A stretch of 64,000 nucleotides of DNA from Flavobacterium sp. TR2 (GCF_025252405.1 NZ_CP104307.1:4154001-4218000); one strand, 5' to 3'; shown: positions 55,324 through 64,000, numbered from the stretch's first letter. Program-made: numbers and translations. The notes: generated by a model from the sequence alone, not told the origin.

Positions 55324-56019
55324 ATGAATTGCATTATTATTGATGACGAAGAAATGGCAAGATCCATAATAGAAAAAATGATTGAAAATACATCTCAATT
55401 AAACTTGTTAAAAGAATTCTCAAATGCTATTCATGCCATAAAGTATTTAAATGAAAATAATGTCGATTTAATTTTTCTAGACATCCACATGCCTGATTTT
55501 ACAGGTTTTGATTTTATTAAAACAATTAAAAGTCCACCCAAAATTATACTGATAACTTCTGATAAAAATTTTGCTATCGAAGCTTTTGAATACGAATGTA
55601 TTGTAGATTATTTAGTAAAACCAATTACCGAAGATCGCTTTCAAAAAGCAATTCAAAAAGCGAATACTACAACAACAATTTTAAATAGAAGTGCTAATGA
55701 AGATAATGCAAACGAATTTTACATCAATATTGATCGCCGTCTGATCAAAATTGAATTTGCTTTCGTCAATATTATAGAAGCTAAAGGAGATTATATTCAT
55801 ATCAAAACGGAAAACAAAAACTATGTGGTCCACTCAACCCTTAAAAAAATAGAACACAAATTACCTAAAGATTTGTTTTTGAAAGTGCATCGTTCCTTTA
55901 TTATCAATACAAAAAAAATTATTGACATTGAAGACAATAGTGTCTTAATTGGCAAAGACGTCATTCCTGTAAGTCGCGCCAATAGACCAGATTTAATGAA
56001 ACGACTGAACTTATTGTAG
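55324..56019 (+). CDS. LytTR-family response regulator
   Basis: 231 residues. The receiver domain (1-115) has acidic pocket DDEE (7-10), phosphoacceptor D53 in FLDIHMPDF, and the conserved Lys in LVKPITEDRF. The C-terminal LytTR DNA-binding domain (about 135-231) has YINIDRRLIKIEFAFVNIIEAKGDYIHI and LKVHRSFIINTKKI. No histidine kinase gene is adjacent, so its partner is elsewhere. It may control the divergently transcribed adhesin operon (inference from position). Confidence 0.9.
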   Translation: MNCIIIDDEEMARSIIEKMIENTSQLNLLKEFSNAIHAIKYLNENNVDLIFLDIHMPDFTGFDFIKTIKSPPKIILITSDKNFAIEAFEYECIVDYLVKPITEDRFQKAIQKANTTTTILNRSANEDNANEFYINIDRRLIKIEFAFVNIIEAKGDYIHIKTENKNYVVHSTLKKIEHKLPKDLFLKVHRSFIINTKKIIDIEDNSVLIGKDVIPVSRANRPDLMKRLNLL

Positions 56020-56071
56020 CATTTTTATAAAAGAAAATACTACTTCTTTAATACTAAGTTGAAAAAAGCTC

Positions 56072-57040
56072 TTATTTCTCGTTTTTCTTCACTTTGAATA
56101 CTGGTTTAGATGTCAACATCCATCTAAGACGCAAACCTACTTCTGTATATTGAAACCCGGCAGCAGTAGCAGACGCAATATTACTTTTAACACCATAAAA
56201 ATTCGCCAAAAAACGATCTGAAAATTTATAGCCAAATTTAGCTTGCACTCGATAAGTCGATTGCTTGCTATCATTTTCAATGTATTGAAATCCTGTTGCA
56301 GCACTTAGTGTGTAAAAGATAGCATTGTTTTCAGCCGATTTTTCATCTTTCAAAAAATCAACAAAAATCTCATAAGCATTAAATTTACTTGGACTAAAAT
56401 AAATTGTTGGCAATTGTTTTTGAAAGGCAATAAATTGATAATTAAAGCCTGCTTTCAAAATTGGTTTTGATAAAAAATTATAATATAATGAGGTAAATAA
56501 TAAGTTTCGCTGGTTACTATCACTTTGCGCGCTGTAATAATATTGTGTAAACCATCCTAATTTGAAGTTTGTGCCAATATTATAATTGAAATAAAAATTA
56601 TTAGCTGTTATCTCTCTACTTACCAGATCAGCATTGAAGTTCTGAATATCTCGCTTATACCCTAATTCTAAATCTTGCAATTTTAAGGGCTTTATTTTGA
56701 AAAATACGTCTACTAATAATTGACTATAATTACTAACGAAAGATCTTGCATTACTTGAACCTACTAAAACATTAAAATTTATTTTGGGATGAAATTGCCA
56801 TTGTGCGCCGACCTTGAAGTCATTAGAGACTGCCGAATTTTTAGTGACTGTATTTTCAGTTTTTCTGTATTGATACATTCCTAAAAAAGCCCATTTCGTC
56901 GATATTGGAAAATTCAAAACTGTATTATTAGCGTAGGCTTCATTCTTTCCATTATCAAATGAATAACTTATTATCTCCTCTACACTTGGTGTGAAATTTT
57001 CATTTAATTTTTTTAGAAATCCAATAGTATAGGGGGTACT
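56072..57040 (-). pseudogene. 5'-truncated outer-membrane beta-barrel gene
   Basis: The frame is open from the stop at 56072 back to about 57040 but contains no ATG at its right end; the first codon usable is an internal TTG at 56917. The protein shows alternating aromatic beta-strands ending in VGLRLRWML, as in C-terminal outer-membrane barrels (YaiO/BcsC-like barrels behind TPR domains). Its N-terminus is cut off precisely where the Mu-like element begins. Signal peptide and any periplasmic domain are missing. Confidence 0.65.
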
Positions 57041-57081
57041 TTAATTAATATATATTACATACAATAAAAAAAAGGTCGAAA

Positions 57082-57104
57082 AAACCCCGAAAAATAAGGG
57101 GTTT
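57082..57104 (-). terminator. Terminator at the left end of the Mu-like element
   Basis: AAACCCC (57082-57088) pairs with GGGGTTT (57098-57104); T-run on the minus strand. May block element transcription into the host gene. Confidence 0.6.
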
Positions 57105-57302
57105 GCAAAGGTTTTTGGTTAAAATTAGATTTGTATATATCTAAAAAAAAGTATCATTTAATTACGGGATACTTCGGTTTATATACCATTCAAATGGAAA
57201 AAAATGCCCTTTTAAGAGAAAAAACTACCATTTGAACCTCGGAAATTGCTAAATACTACCATTTAGAAGTAAATTTAGCTGTGAAGAGAAGCAAAGATAA
57301 GA

Positions 57303-57333
57303 AAAAGCAGTCTTTTTACCTTGGACTGCTTTT
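57303..57333. terminator. Second hairpin at the left end
   Basis: AAAAGCAGTC (57303-57312) pairs perfectly with GACTGCTTTT (57324-57333). Bidirectional; between 57105 and 57594 there is no supported gene. Confidence 0.6.
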
Positions 57334-57423
57334 AAATATAGTTTAAACAACGTTTTTAGGCTTTTTTAAGCGTTGCTTTAATTGCTTATACATTTTTTTC
57401 ATTTAAACTTATACAATGCTAAA

Positions 57424-57457
57424 ATTTTATGTAGTTGTTTTGTAGTCTACATAAAAT
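57424..57457. promoter_or_regulatory. 11 bp inverted repeat near repressor gene end
   Basis: ATTTTATGTAG (57424-57434) and CTACATAAAAT (57447-57457) are perfect inverted repeats 12 bp apart; candidate protein-binding site for transposase or repressor. Confidence 0.45.
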
Positions 57458-57486
57458 GTACATCAATAGTGTCTTTTTAAGATATT

Positions 57487-57581
57487 AGGTGTGTATTTGG
57501 GTGTGTATTTAGGTGTGTATCTTAAAACTGTACAATTGGTATTACTTTTTTGATATTAGGTATGTATTTAGGCGTACATTC
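57487..57581. repeat. 12 bp iterons (AGGTGTGTATTT) near the left end of the Mu-like element
   Basis: Three tandem 12 bp units at 57487-57522 and two at 57558-57581; both groups are preceded by GATATT. Head-to-tail 12-mers on DNA faces spaced like this are candidate transposase (attL-type) or repressor operators. They lie between the hairpins and the repressor stop. Confidence 0.6.
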
Positions 57582-57594
57582 ATCAAGTACATAA

Positions 57595-58167
57595 TTATTC
57601 TTTATTATAGAAATATTGTAAAGATTTATATTCAAACGAAGTGATATCGTATAAATCAGTTAGCACAGCAAATAAAACTTTATTTACTGCTTTGCTAAAA
57701 TTATCAATAGTTTTACTATTTAATTTTTCATTACTCTTAACATCTTGAAATTGAGATTTCAAAACTTCGTAATTGAATATCTTAGCGGCTCTTTCGTAAT
57801 TGTCGAATCTTGCATTTAGCTTCTTATCTTCTGCAAATCTGCTGATTGTGTGTTTAGCAACTTCAATTTGATCGATATTTAAATTTATCGTAGTTAGCAT
57901 CATGTAATAAGAATCATAAAAGTCGTCTGTAAGTTTTCCTGATTCATTTTGGTAGATATTAAAAACTGCATTTGAATAATCATTGTTAACTAAGTCATCA
58001 ACCGTTATACCAAATAATTCTGATGCTTTCTTTGCGACTTCAAGCGATATGTTGTTTTTTCCAGACTCGATTTGCGCTATTGCACTTCGAGTAATCCCTA
58101 GATTTTCAGCTAATTCAGTCTGTGTAAGAGAATGTTTTTTTCTAATCTCTTTTAAAATATTGCTCAT
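57595..58167 (-). CDS. XRE-type repressor of the Mu-like element
   Basis: 190 residues. The N-terminal helix-turn-helix (ILKEIRKKHSLTQTELAENLGITRSAIAQIESGKNNISLEVAKKASELFGI) is a clear XRE domain; the C-terminal ~110 residues are helical and may dimerise. It is divergently transcribed from the Ner-like/transposase operon across a ~93 bp gap, the classic layout of a transposable-phage repressor controlling early transcription. Confidence 0.8.
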   Translation of the reverse strand: MSNILKEIRKKHSLTQTELAENLGITRSAIAQIESGKNNISLEVAKKASELFGITVDDLVNNDYSNAVFNIYQNESGKLTDDFYDSYYMMLTTINLNIDQIEVAKHTISRFAEDKKLNARFDNYERAAKIFNYEVLKSQFQDVKSNEKLNSKTIDNFSKAVNKVLFAVLTDLYDITSFEYKSLQYFYNKE

Positions 58168-58260
58168 AAATTTGGTTGTTAAATTTAAATATGTACATTT
58201 GTAATAACAAAATGGTATTTATAATGTACATTTTGATTATTATAATTAAATCATTACAGT

Positions 58261-58464
58261 ATGCAAAGTAACATAAAATTAGAGGAAATTGAAAAAAAAT
58301 TACCTCATGGCGCAAAAAAAAATATATCTGAAAAGACTGGCTTTACTCAAAAAACCGTAATCAATGCATTAAAAGGGAAAAGTGTGAAATCTGAAACATT
58401 TAAAACTGTTGTGGAAGCAGCAAAAGCAATTATAAAAGAACGTGATGAATTGCTAAATTTTTAA
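58261..58464 (+). CDS. Small Ner-like DNA-binding protein
   Basis: 67 residues, helical, HTH-like (KLPHGAKKNISEKTGFTQKTVINALKGKSVKSETF). First gene of the early operon and abutting the transposase start (stop at 58464, ATG at 58465). Position and size match Ner/Cro-type regulators of Mu-like phages. Confidence 0.65.
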   Translation: MQSNIKLEEIEKKLPHGAKKNISEKTGFTQKTVINALKGKSVKSETFKTVVEAAKAIIKERDELLNF

Positions 58465-60645
58465 ATGTTAACCATGATTAGTTTTGAGGAATTAGAAACA
58501 TTTGGCGTACCTAATACAACTATAAAGTATGGGATTTCACGCTATCGCAAAGGATTATCAAAAAGCTGGGCAAACAAAAAAGATGTTCATGACCGCCGTC
58601 GGGTTCTTATCGACCTTGACAGCATCCCCGATCTGACACGAAAAAAGTACAACCTGCCTACAGGAGCAGAATACAAGGAACAGCGTAACGAACAGGTTGC
58701 AAACGATTTGTATATCCTAAAAGAAAAGGAACGACAAACAGAACTTTTTGAAGCTGAAAAAAAATCTTCTTATGAGTTTCAAGCCTTGCTTGATGCTTAT
58801 AACAATGAATACAGGCAGTATATACCGATGTATCGTGAGCATTTTAGCTATAATATGGTAAATCTTGAAAAAAGGGCTGTACAATCCGCAAAAGACCATG
58901 CTTTTTGGCTTGCAATGATTGATATAACTGGCTCTGTAGATAACGTGCTTTATGGGATGGCAGAAAAGGCGTATCACTATTACATGAGATTAAAAGAGAG
59001 TATAATTTTAGGCTGTAAAATTAATAATGCATTAGTGTTTAAACGCAAATTAAAAGCTGTTAGAGATGCTTTAAAAGCAAACCAAAGCCTTATCCCTATT
59101 ATAGTAGATGGTGCGTCAAAACCCCGCCCCGAAATAGCTAAAACCAATGATTTTCATAAAGGACTTGCAGTAGTTCTGCTAAGCCATCCCAAAAAACATT
59201 CTTACAGGGCTGTAGCTGATTTGCTTAATCATCACTCTGTTGCTGAGGGATTGGAACCCATTACGGAAAGCTGGATTAAAAAAATGATGCGTGAAAATAA
59301 TGAGGTTCGCACAATTGTAAATAAAGGCAGGCACGGACAAAAGTATTTTAACGATAAAATGTTACCGCATGGAGTGCGTATACTAACGCCTTATCCTGCT
59401 AATGTATGGATGATAGACGGAACGCCGGTACAGTTCTACTGCTGGAACGAAAGGAGAACCAAAATTTTAAGATTGAACCTGTTTGCTGTTATAGATGTTT
59501 GCAGTCGTAAAATAGTAGGTTTTGATATCTCCTATACAGAGGATAAAATAAACATTATGAACGCCTTAAAACTAGCTGCAAAAAGCGAGGGGCATTTACC
59601 TTCTGAAATTGTATCCGATCACTTTTCAGCTCGTAAAACAGAAGAAATTTTGGAATTAAAGGCACAGATGGATAAGCTTGGCACAAGCTGGAGACACAGT
59701 AAAGTAGGTAATCCGCAGGATAAAACCTATATAGAACGTTTTTGGGGAGTTTTCCAAACCGTGTATTGCAGTCTTTACGATGATTACATAGGCGAAGGCA
59801 TTACAAGTAAAAGACTTGGCGGGCGTCCTGCTCCCGAAGTGCTTATGGCACTTACCAAAAAGTCCAATATGCCGACATTTAATGAAATGCGAAGCCGTAT
59901 AGCTGAAATAATTGTTAAATACAACGAAACTGCTACCAGCAAAAGACAAAGCCCAAACGAGGTCTACAAGCTTGAAAAGCCAAACGCCCGAGAAATGACA
60001 CCGCTGAATACTGCTTTAATGTTTTGGTATAAGACCAGCCACACGGTGCGTAACGGTATGGTAAAGATTACCGTAAGCAAAAAGGAGTACTGTTATGAAA
60101 TTCACAGCCATAAGCACAAAGCAATGCTTCAAGACCAAAAGGTAACGGTTAGGTATAATGAAAAAGAACTTGACAGCATAATGATATTTGACCAGTACGA
60201 CAATGTTATTTGCGAATGCAGAAAATCATTAGCCTTTAACATAGCCGAAGTAGACAGAACCGAAGCGGATAAGCAGAAAACTTACGCACACGTTGCTAAA
60301 AACAAAAGCTATACGGCTTATCTCGATGGAGAAAAACAGGAATACATAGATAAGGCTTTAGAGGTTGTAAATAAAAAGGTTTTAGATGTGGCACATCCTT
60401 TAAGCCTTGAAAAGAATCAGATTAACAGCAGAGAAAGCAGGGAACTGCTGGAACTGTATTATTACGATAACAGCATACCCGCTGATGCTGTAGAACAGAA
60501 ACAATATAAGCCAATTGCAACCATTTCAAAAACAGGGGTTGCAAGGGATGTAAGAGAAACGCTTTTGGAACGTAAGTCCATAAAAAAAGGCTCCAAAAAT
60601 GAAGCCCTTGAAATTGTACAGCGCCCGAATGATCGAGAACTATAA
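58465..60645 (+). CDS. MuA/TniA-like DDE transposase
   Basis: 726 residues. N-terminal DNA-binding region (GVPNTTIKYGISRYRKGLSKSW…), rve integrase core with catalytic D near 317 (VWMIDGTP), D near 385 (IVSDHFSA) and E near 422 (TYIERFWGV), then a C-terminal Mu-type beta-barrel (TSHTVRNGMVKITVSKKEYCYEI). It catalyses strand transfer together with the MuB-like ATPase encoded 17 nt downstream. Residue numbers of the triad are read by eye. Confidence 0.88.
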   Translation: MLTMISFEELETFGVPNTTIKYGISRYRKGLSKSWANKKDVHDRRRVLIDLDSIPDLTRKKYNLPTGAEYKEQRNEQVANDLYILKEKERQTELFEAEKKSSYEFQALLDAYNNEYRQYIPMYREHFSYNMVNLEKRAVQSAKDHAFWLAMIDITGSVDNVLYGMAEKAYHYYMRLKESIILGCKINNALVFKRKLKAVRDALKANQSLIPIIVDGASKPRPEIAKTNDFHKGLAVVLLSHPKKHSYRAVADLLNHHSVAEGLEPITESWIKKMMRENNEVRTIVNKGRHGQKYFNDKMLPHGVRILTPYPANVWMIDGTPVQFYCWNERRTKILRLNLFAVIDVCSRKIVGFDISYTEDKINIMNALKLAAKSEGHLPSEIVSDHFSARKTEEILELKAQMDKLGTSWRHSKVGNPQDKTYIERFWGVFQTVYCSLYDDYIGEGITSKRLGGRPAPEVLMALTKKSNMPTFNEMRSRIAEIIVKYNETATSKRQSPNEVYKLEKPNAREMTPLNTALMFWYKTSHTVRNGMVKITVSKKEYCYEIHSHKHKAMLQDQKVTVRYNEKELDSIMIFDQYDNVICECRKSLAFNIAEVDRTEADKQKTYAHVAKNKSYTAYLDGEKQEYIDKALEVVNKKVLDVAHPLSLEKNQINSRESRELLELYYYDNSIPADAVEQKQYKPIATISKTGVARDVRETLLERKSIKKGSKNEALEIVQRPNDREL

Positions 60646-60662
60646 ATTTTTAACCTTTTGAC

Positions 60663-61502
60663 ATGACAAAAATAATGAAAAATCAATTACTACAACAGGA
60701 AGTTGCCGAAATGTTAAGCAACTTTTTAGAGCAGAAACAAATCAGCCAAAATAAACTTGCTGAAATGATAGGTGTTAGCCCCGCAACGATTTCCAATATA
60801 ATGAATGAATTTTGGGAACGTGTAAACGAAACAATGCTGTTGAAAATCAAAGCCTATTTTAAGACAAAAGACTGGACGCTTATAAAAACCAGCAATTTTA
60901 CAACTGTTCAGGATGCCTGCGATACAGCACGCAAAAGGCGAACTATGATAGGTATTATAGGCTATGCTGGTGCTGGCAAAACTACAGCCCTGCAAAACTA
61001 CTACGAAAGCAATTCAAATACATACCTGGTCACATGCATGAGAGGCGTAAGAACCAAACAGTTGTTAAGCGATATTTTAAAGGCTTTAGGAGTTAATTAC
61101 CTTGCCAGCGATGTAGAAATGATACGTGCAATTATTGGCGAACTGAACAAAAAAGACGGTGCTCTGCTTATCATAGACGAAGCCAGCAAACTTTCTGCAA
61201 ATGCATTGATGTACATACAGGATATTTTAGACGGTATTGAGGGCGGTGCAGGCATTATTATAGCTGGTGTGGAGTATTTGCTTGAAAACCTGAAAAAAGG
61301 CGTTGATAAGAAGAAAATGGGAATGCCTGAGTTTTACACCCGTGTCGCTTTATGGCATCATCTTACAGCACCAACCCGTAAGGAGATAGAAACTATATGC
61401 GTGAACAATGGTCTCACAGATAAACTGATAATACGTGATGTGGCACGTCTGAACGATTTCAGACAGGTTCGAAACAGCATTTTAAACTTTGAAACTGCAT
61501 AG
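60663..61502 (+). CDS. MuB-like AAA ATPase with N-terminal HTH
   Basis: 279 residues. The N-terminal XRE-like HTH (SQNKLAEMIGVSPATISNIMNEFWERVN) is followed by an AAA domain with Walker A GYAGAGKTT (about 99-107) and Walker B LLIIDEAS (about 175-182). HTH plus ATPase is exactly the MuB layout. It binds DNA, picks targets and activates the transposase. Confidence 0.88.
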   Translation: MTKIMKNQLLQQEVAEMLSNFLEQKQISQNKLAEMIGVSPATISNIMNEFWERVNETMLLKIKAYFKTKDWTLIKTSNFTTVQDACDTARKRRTMIGIIGYAGAGKTTALQNYYESNSNTYLVTCMRGVRTKQLLSDILKALGVNYLASDVEMIRAIIGELNKKDGALLIIDEASKLSANALMYIQDILDGIEGGAGIIIAGVEYLLENLKKGVDKKKMGMPEFYTRVALWHHLTAPTRKEIETICVNNGLTDKLIIRDVARLNDFRQVRNSILNFETA

Positions 61503-61504
61503 AT

Positions 61505-61900
61505 ATGGAACTAAAAGACATTAGAAAAAAATACGGTCTGACTCAGGCTGAAATAGGAAAAATTATAGGTCTTTCACGCATTGAATACGCCAATATCGAA
61601 AAAGGCATTAAACCGATTGGAGCAGAAAGATTAAAGCTTATTTCTCGGGTTTTTGATGTCAGCATCAAGGAAAATGAACCCATAACAAACAGCAGTTTTT
61701 TGATTTCTTATCACAATATAAAAGAATTGCAGTCTTTTATAGATCAAGGCGGTAACTTTAAAGATACTGCCTACAGCGTGGTTTCAGTTATAAATAAAGC
61801 TGCTTCAATACTACAGGAAAGAAAGCTAAAAATAGATTCTACAGATTACGATAATATACAGATGCTAATTACACTATTCAACAACCTAAAAAACTATTAA
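61505..61900 (+). CDS. XRE-family HTH protein
   Basis: 131 residues. N-terminal XRE domain (IRKKYGLTQAEIGKIIGLSRIEYANIEKGIKPIGAERLKLISRVF) with a helical C-terminus. It starts 2 nt after the MuB-like stop, so is co-translated. A regulator of the element, distinct from the 57595 repressor. Confidence 0.75.
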   Translation: MELKDIRKKYGLTQAEIGKIIGLSRIEYANIEKGIKPIGAERLKLISRVFDVSIKENEPITNSSFLISYHNIKELQSFIDQGGNFKDTAYSVVSVINKAASILQERKLKIDSTDYDNIQMLITLFNNLKNY

Positions 61901-61902
61901 TC

Positions 61903-62133
61903 ATGACTACTGAAAATACACAGGATATTCAAACTCACAACCTTGCTTTACTACAGGAAATGCAGAACTGGACAGGAAATTTTAATCCGTACAGAGATGT
62001 TATAAATGAAATTTTCTACAAGTATGTAGGAGATAATGTAGACAAGTGTGATGTGTGTCTTACAGGCACAGACGTTTTTTATTTAAAATCTATAATGGAC
62101 TTCTTTAACTCTTTAAAACCAACTGAAGAATAA
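61903..62133 (+). CDS. Small hypothetical protein (76 aa) in the Mu-like operon
   Basis: 76 residues, acidic, no known domain (MTTENTQDIQTHNLALLQEMQNW…). Two-nucleotide gap to the XRE gene supports it as a coupled member of the operon. The function is unknown. Confidence 0.6.
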   Translation: MTTENTQDIQTHNLALLQEMQNWTGNFNPYRDVINEIFYKYVGDNVDKCDVCLTGTDVFYLKSIMDFFNSLKPTEE

Positions 62134-62139
62134 AAAATA

Positions 62140-62262
62140 ATGAGTAAAATGAAAGTAATAATATCCAAGACTACGCATATTTTGAACCAAGATTGTAGCA
62201 CGCTGAGAACAGTTAAAACCGTTAGCCTTTTTAGTATAATCCTTTACAGAAAAATCCTTTAA
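62140..62262 (+). CDS. Possible 40 aa ORF between operon genes
   Basis: ATG 62140 to TAA 62260, 6 nt after the previous stop and 1 nt before the next ATG, so it fits the operon spacing. MSKMKVIISKTTHILNQDCS…, weakly hydrophobic end. Not recognised; may be chance. Confidence 0.35.
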   Translation: MSKMKVIISKTTHILNQDCSTLRTVKTVSLFSIILYRKIL

Positions 62263-62263
62263 T

Positions 62264-62551
62264 ATGAAGCCACAAGAAACAAATAATTATATCGTACAAA
62301 TACATGGTATTTCAGCAGAAATATTACTGCAAAGATTCGACAGCCTTGAAAAACAAATCAAAGAATTAAAATCACAGCAACAACCTGTCCCCGACCGTCT
62401 ACTATCGAGAGATGAAACAGCTCAAATGTTAGGCGTATCAATCGTTACAATTCATAACTGGGTAAAATCTAAAGCATTAAAAGCTTATAAAGTAGGCAAT
62501 AAGGTACGCTTTAAAGAAAGTGAAGTATTAGGCTCTCTTCAACAAATATAA
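62264..62551 (+). CDS. Excisionase-type helix-turn-helix protein
   Basis: 95 residues. N-terminal coiled region, then LLSRDETAQMLGVSIVTIHNWVKSKALKAYKVGNKVRFKESEVL, the winged-helix signature of excisionase/MerR-like proteins common in Bacteroidota elements. It likely regulates the element or assists DNA bending. Confidence 0.8.
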   Translation: MKPQETNNYIVQIHGISAEILLQRFDSLEKQIKELKSQQQPVPDRLLSRDETAQMLGVSIVTIHNWVKSKALKAYKVGNKVRFKESEVLGSLQQI

Positions 62552-62625
62552 ACACAAAGTAATGTATTCTAAAATTTATAATACTAAAAGCTGGCGTGTA
62601 AAATATCTAACCCATTTTAAAAGAC

Positions 62626-62650
62626 AAAGCCCTCTATAATGGAGGGCTTT
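62626..62650. terminator. Bidirectional terminator in the Mu-like element
   Basis: AAAGCCCTC (62626-62634) pairs perfectly with GAGGGCTTT (62642-62650); between converging genes. Confidence 0.8.
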
Positions 62651-62652
62651 TG

Positions 62653-63012
62653 TTAGTTTAGAGTCTTTACCATTTCGTTATTATCGTATGGTGCTGTATT
62701 AAGCGTTATTTTGCCCTCTGTAAGCAATTTTTTTGTTTCTCTAATGCCTTTTCCTACCTGTACAATATGAACGCCGTAGAAATCAGCTATTACTCTAGTT
62801 GGTATACCGCTTATGTGCATTTGGTACATACGTTTCCTTTTAAGGCTTCCAGTGCCAAACAGTTCATTTTTCCAAGGAACTAATTTTCGCCTGTGAACAT
62901 TGTATTTACGAGATAATTCCTCAATAGTGGTTTTTCCCGATGCAAAATCAGATATAAAGCGTTGTTTTAGAATTGCATTTTCAGTTCTTGTAAAGCTTCT
63001 GTTCTTTCTCAT
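62653..63012 (-). CDS. HTH protein (terminase small subunit or transposon regulator type)
   Basis: 119 residues, basic, with two helix-turn-helix-like segments (KTTIEELSRKYNVHRRKLVPWKNELFG and PTRVIADFYGVHIVQVGKGIRE). It resembles HTH_29/terminase-small-like DNA-binding proteins. Last gene on the minus strand before the right end. The function is not clear. Confidence 0.55.
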   Translation of the reverse strand: MRKNRSFTRTENAILKQRFISDFASGKTTIEELSRKYNVHRRKLVPWKNELFGTGSLKRKRMYQMHISGIPTRVIADFYGVHIVQVGKGIRETKKLLTEGKITLNTAPYDNNEMVKTLN

Positions 63013-63295
63013 AGATTGTCTATTTTGATTATATAATACACAAATGTATCACACCGAATAGTGTAAATCAAATAGTTGTAAATTAGCTAAACGTATTAGC
63101 TACATGTGTTGTGTCAATTGATTACAATGATTGGATTTAAAGCGACCTATTTAAGCTATTTATTAAATACTAATCTAAGTAACTAAATTAGATTTCTTGT
63201 ACTTTTAAATAGAAACAAAACAAAGTAACTATTTTAAGGTAATTTATGTTTTTTGGTCGTTCTCATTTTTTATAAAATATACGTATTACAATAAC
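63013..63295. other. Gene-free right end of the Mu-like element
   Basis: 283 bp of AT-rich DNA, no supported gene. Contains repeats of 'attagct/aatagtt'-like sequence and leads into the AT-rich terminal inverted repeat at 63296-63313. Confidence 0.5.
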
Positions 63296-63313
63296 TAATA
63301 TATACTAATCAAA

Positions 63314-64000
63314 AAACCGATTATAGCATCAACTAAAAAATTGAGCAAATATCGCTGCATCCAAACTTGCTTCAATTGCGTAGCTGCATCTGCCGAAAAT
63401 GCTGCTTCACCGATAAAATAAGTATCAATATCATTTTGCACAATAGGATTTCCATGTGCAAAAGAAGCATCTGTACTCATAAGATTTTTTAAGGCAGCTT
63501 TCACTCCATTTTCATAATAAAGCTGTGCATTTGATGCAGTAATCCAGCCTTTAATGCTCGCTTCGGCCAAAATCAGTTCCTGCTCTGCATAGGTAAGCAG
63601 CCTTCTTGGATCGCTATTTTGTTTGGTTTGGTATCGCAGGTTTATTTTAGAATATTTGCCACCTGCATAATTAGCGTTCATTAGTCCATAATCTAATGAA
63701 GTTTTTACACCAGTATAAGCCATAAAGCTGTTTTGAGCTAATCCTTTTGCAATTTGATCTGCTGAGGGTTCTGCAAAATAAAACAATCTTTTATCGTTTA
63801 GTCTTTTTAGATTGTCTACTACAATATCACTTAAAATAGTTCTTCCGGTAAACATATCATTTGTACTGTATAATGGATGAAGGTTTACGGTATTATACTC
63901 TAAGCCAAAATAATCAGAATCATCTTGAAGAAGTATATTTTCATTAACTATACTGGCAAATTTCTCTTTAATTTTTAAATCAGCATCACTCTCTTTTGCA
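63314..64000 (-). pseudogene. SusD/RagB-like nutrient-binding lipoprotein, 3' end lost (5' end outside window)
   Basis: Open from the window edge (64000) to about 63324 in one minus frame, with SusD-like features: GRTILSDIVVDNLKRLNDKRLFYFAEPSADQ, DPRRLLTYAEQELILAEASIKGW, and QVWMQRYLLNFLVDA. The conserved continuation (W-Y-x-x-Y-R-R-T-G-Y-P type) is replaced after LVDA by a short unrelated tail ending at TAG near 63295, where the Mu-like element begins. SusD proteins bind glycans at the cell surface with a SusC/TonB channel. Without the C-terminus the protein is probably non-functional. Confidence 0.75.

Larger units (their letters stand above)
57040..63313. mobile_element. Mu-like transposon (~6.3 kb) without phage structural genes
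   Basis: Genes in order: repressor (minus), Ner-like protein, MuA-like transposase, MuB-like ATPase, XRE protein, small proteins, excisionase-like protein, HTH protein (minus). Imperfect AT-rich terminal inverted repeats TTTAATTAATATATATTA (57040-57057) and its complement (63296-63313) match at 16 of 18 positions. Both flanking host genes are truncated within about 15 bp of these ends. Ends do not begin with TG, so boundaries carry some uncertainty. Confidence 0.65.

Noticed and set aside
57595..63012. CRISPR-associated (Tn7-like) transposon
   Set aside because: TnsA, TniQ and cas genes are absent; transposase and ATPase with HTH fit Mu better.

Overview
The window reads as a chromosomal segment of a Bacteroidota bacterium, most likely Flavobacterium. 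The DNA is AT-rich, several promoters fit the Bacteroidota pattern TTTG-N19-TANNTTTG, and the gene content is typical: a gliding-motility/type IX secretion trio (giant CHU_C-type adhesin, PorP/SprF, OmpA), a SusD-like lipoprotein, a J-domain/KTSC protein and a DUF4369-TlpA lipoprotein. These are family recognitions made by eye; no database search was possible.

Layout. Bases 1-12.98 kb are host chromosome: a regulator C-terminus, a sterol-desaturase-type hydroxylase, an amino-acid (glutamate) dehydrogenase preceded by two tiny Cys-Cys ORFs and a terminator, an EamA transporter, an AAA+/VWA chelatase-like pair, YchJ, small conserved proteins, a ~171 bp repeat array, a J/KTSC protein, a TlpA-like gene broken by one stop codon, and tRNA-Tyr. 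From 13124 to 39897 lies a 26.8 kb integrative element bounded by an exact 18 bp direct repeat. Its left end carries a tyrosine recombinase and small winged-helix/excisionase-like genes. A recombination scar follows, where a traN fragment abuts a beheaded S9 peptidase. Next come a relaxase module with a candidate oriT (MobA/MobB/MobC), SSB, PcfK/PcfJ and RadC, then AT-rich cargo. The tra genes for a mating pore are absent, so the element is probably mobilizable or a decayed ICE.

The cargo holds the most interesting locus: a tight four-gene operon (29215-33796) encoding a STAS-like/GHKL ATPase, a phosphoribosyltransferase-like protein, a metallophosphoesterase-phosphoribosyltransferase fusion, and a CinA/PncC-type NMN deamidase. 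I know of no described system with this composition; the parts suggest nucleotide- or NAD-derived chemistry under switch control, possibly defence. It is followed by a minus-strand block of small membrane proteins, a CoiA-like nuclease and an orphan HigA.

Right of the element are an IS6-family remnant, the OmpA/PorP/giant adhesin cluster (the adhesin contains 17 head-to-tail 306 bp repeats and six 360 bp repeats), a LytTR response regulator and a 5'-truncated outer-membrane barrel gene. A ~6.3 kb Mu-like transposon (57040-63313) follows, with repressor, Ner-like protein, MuA-like transposase and MuB-like ATPase. The window ends in a SusD-like gene whose 3' end is lost at the transposon boundary.
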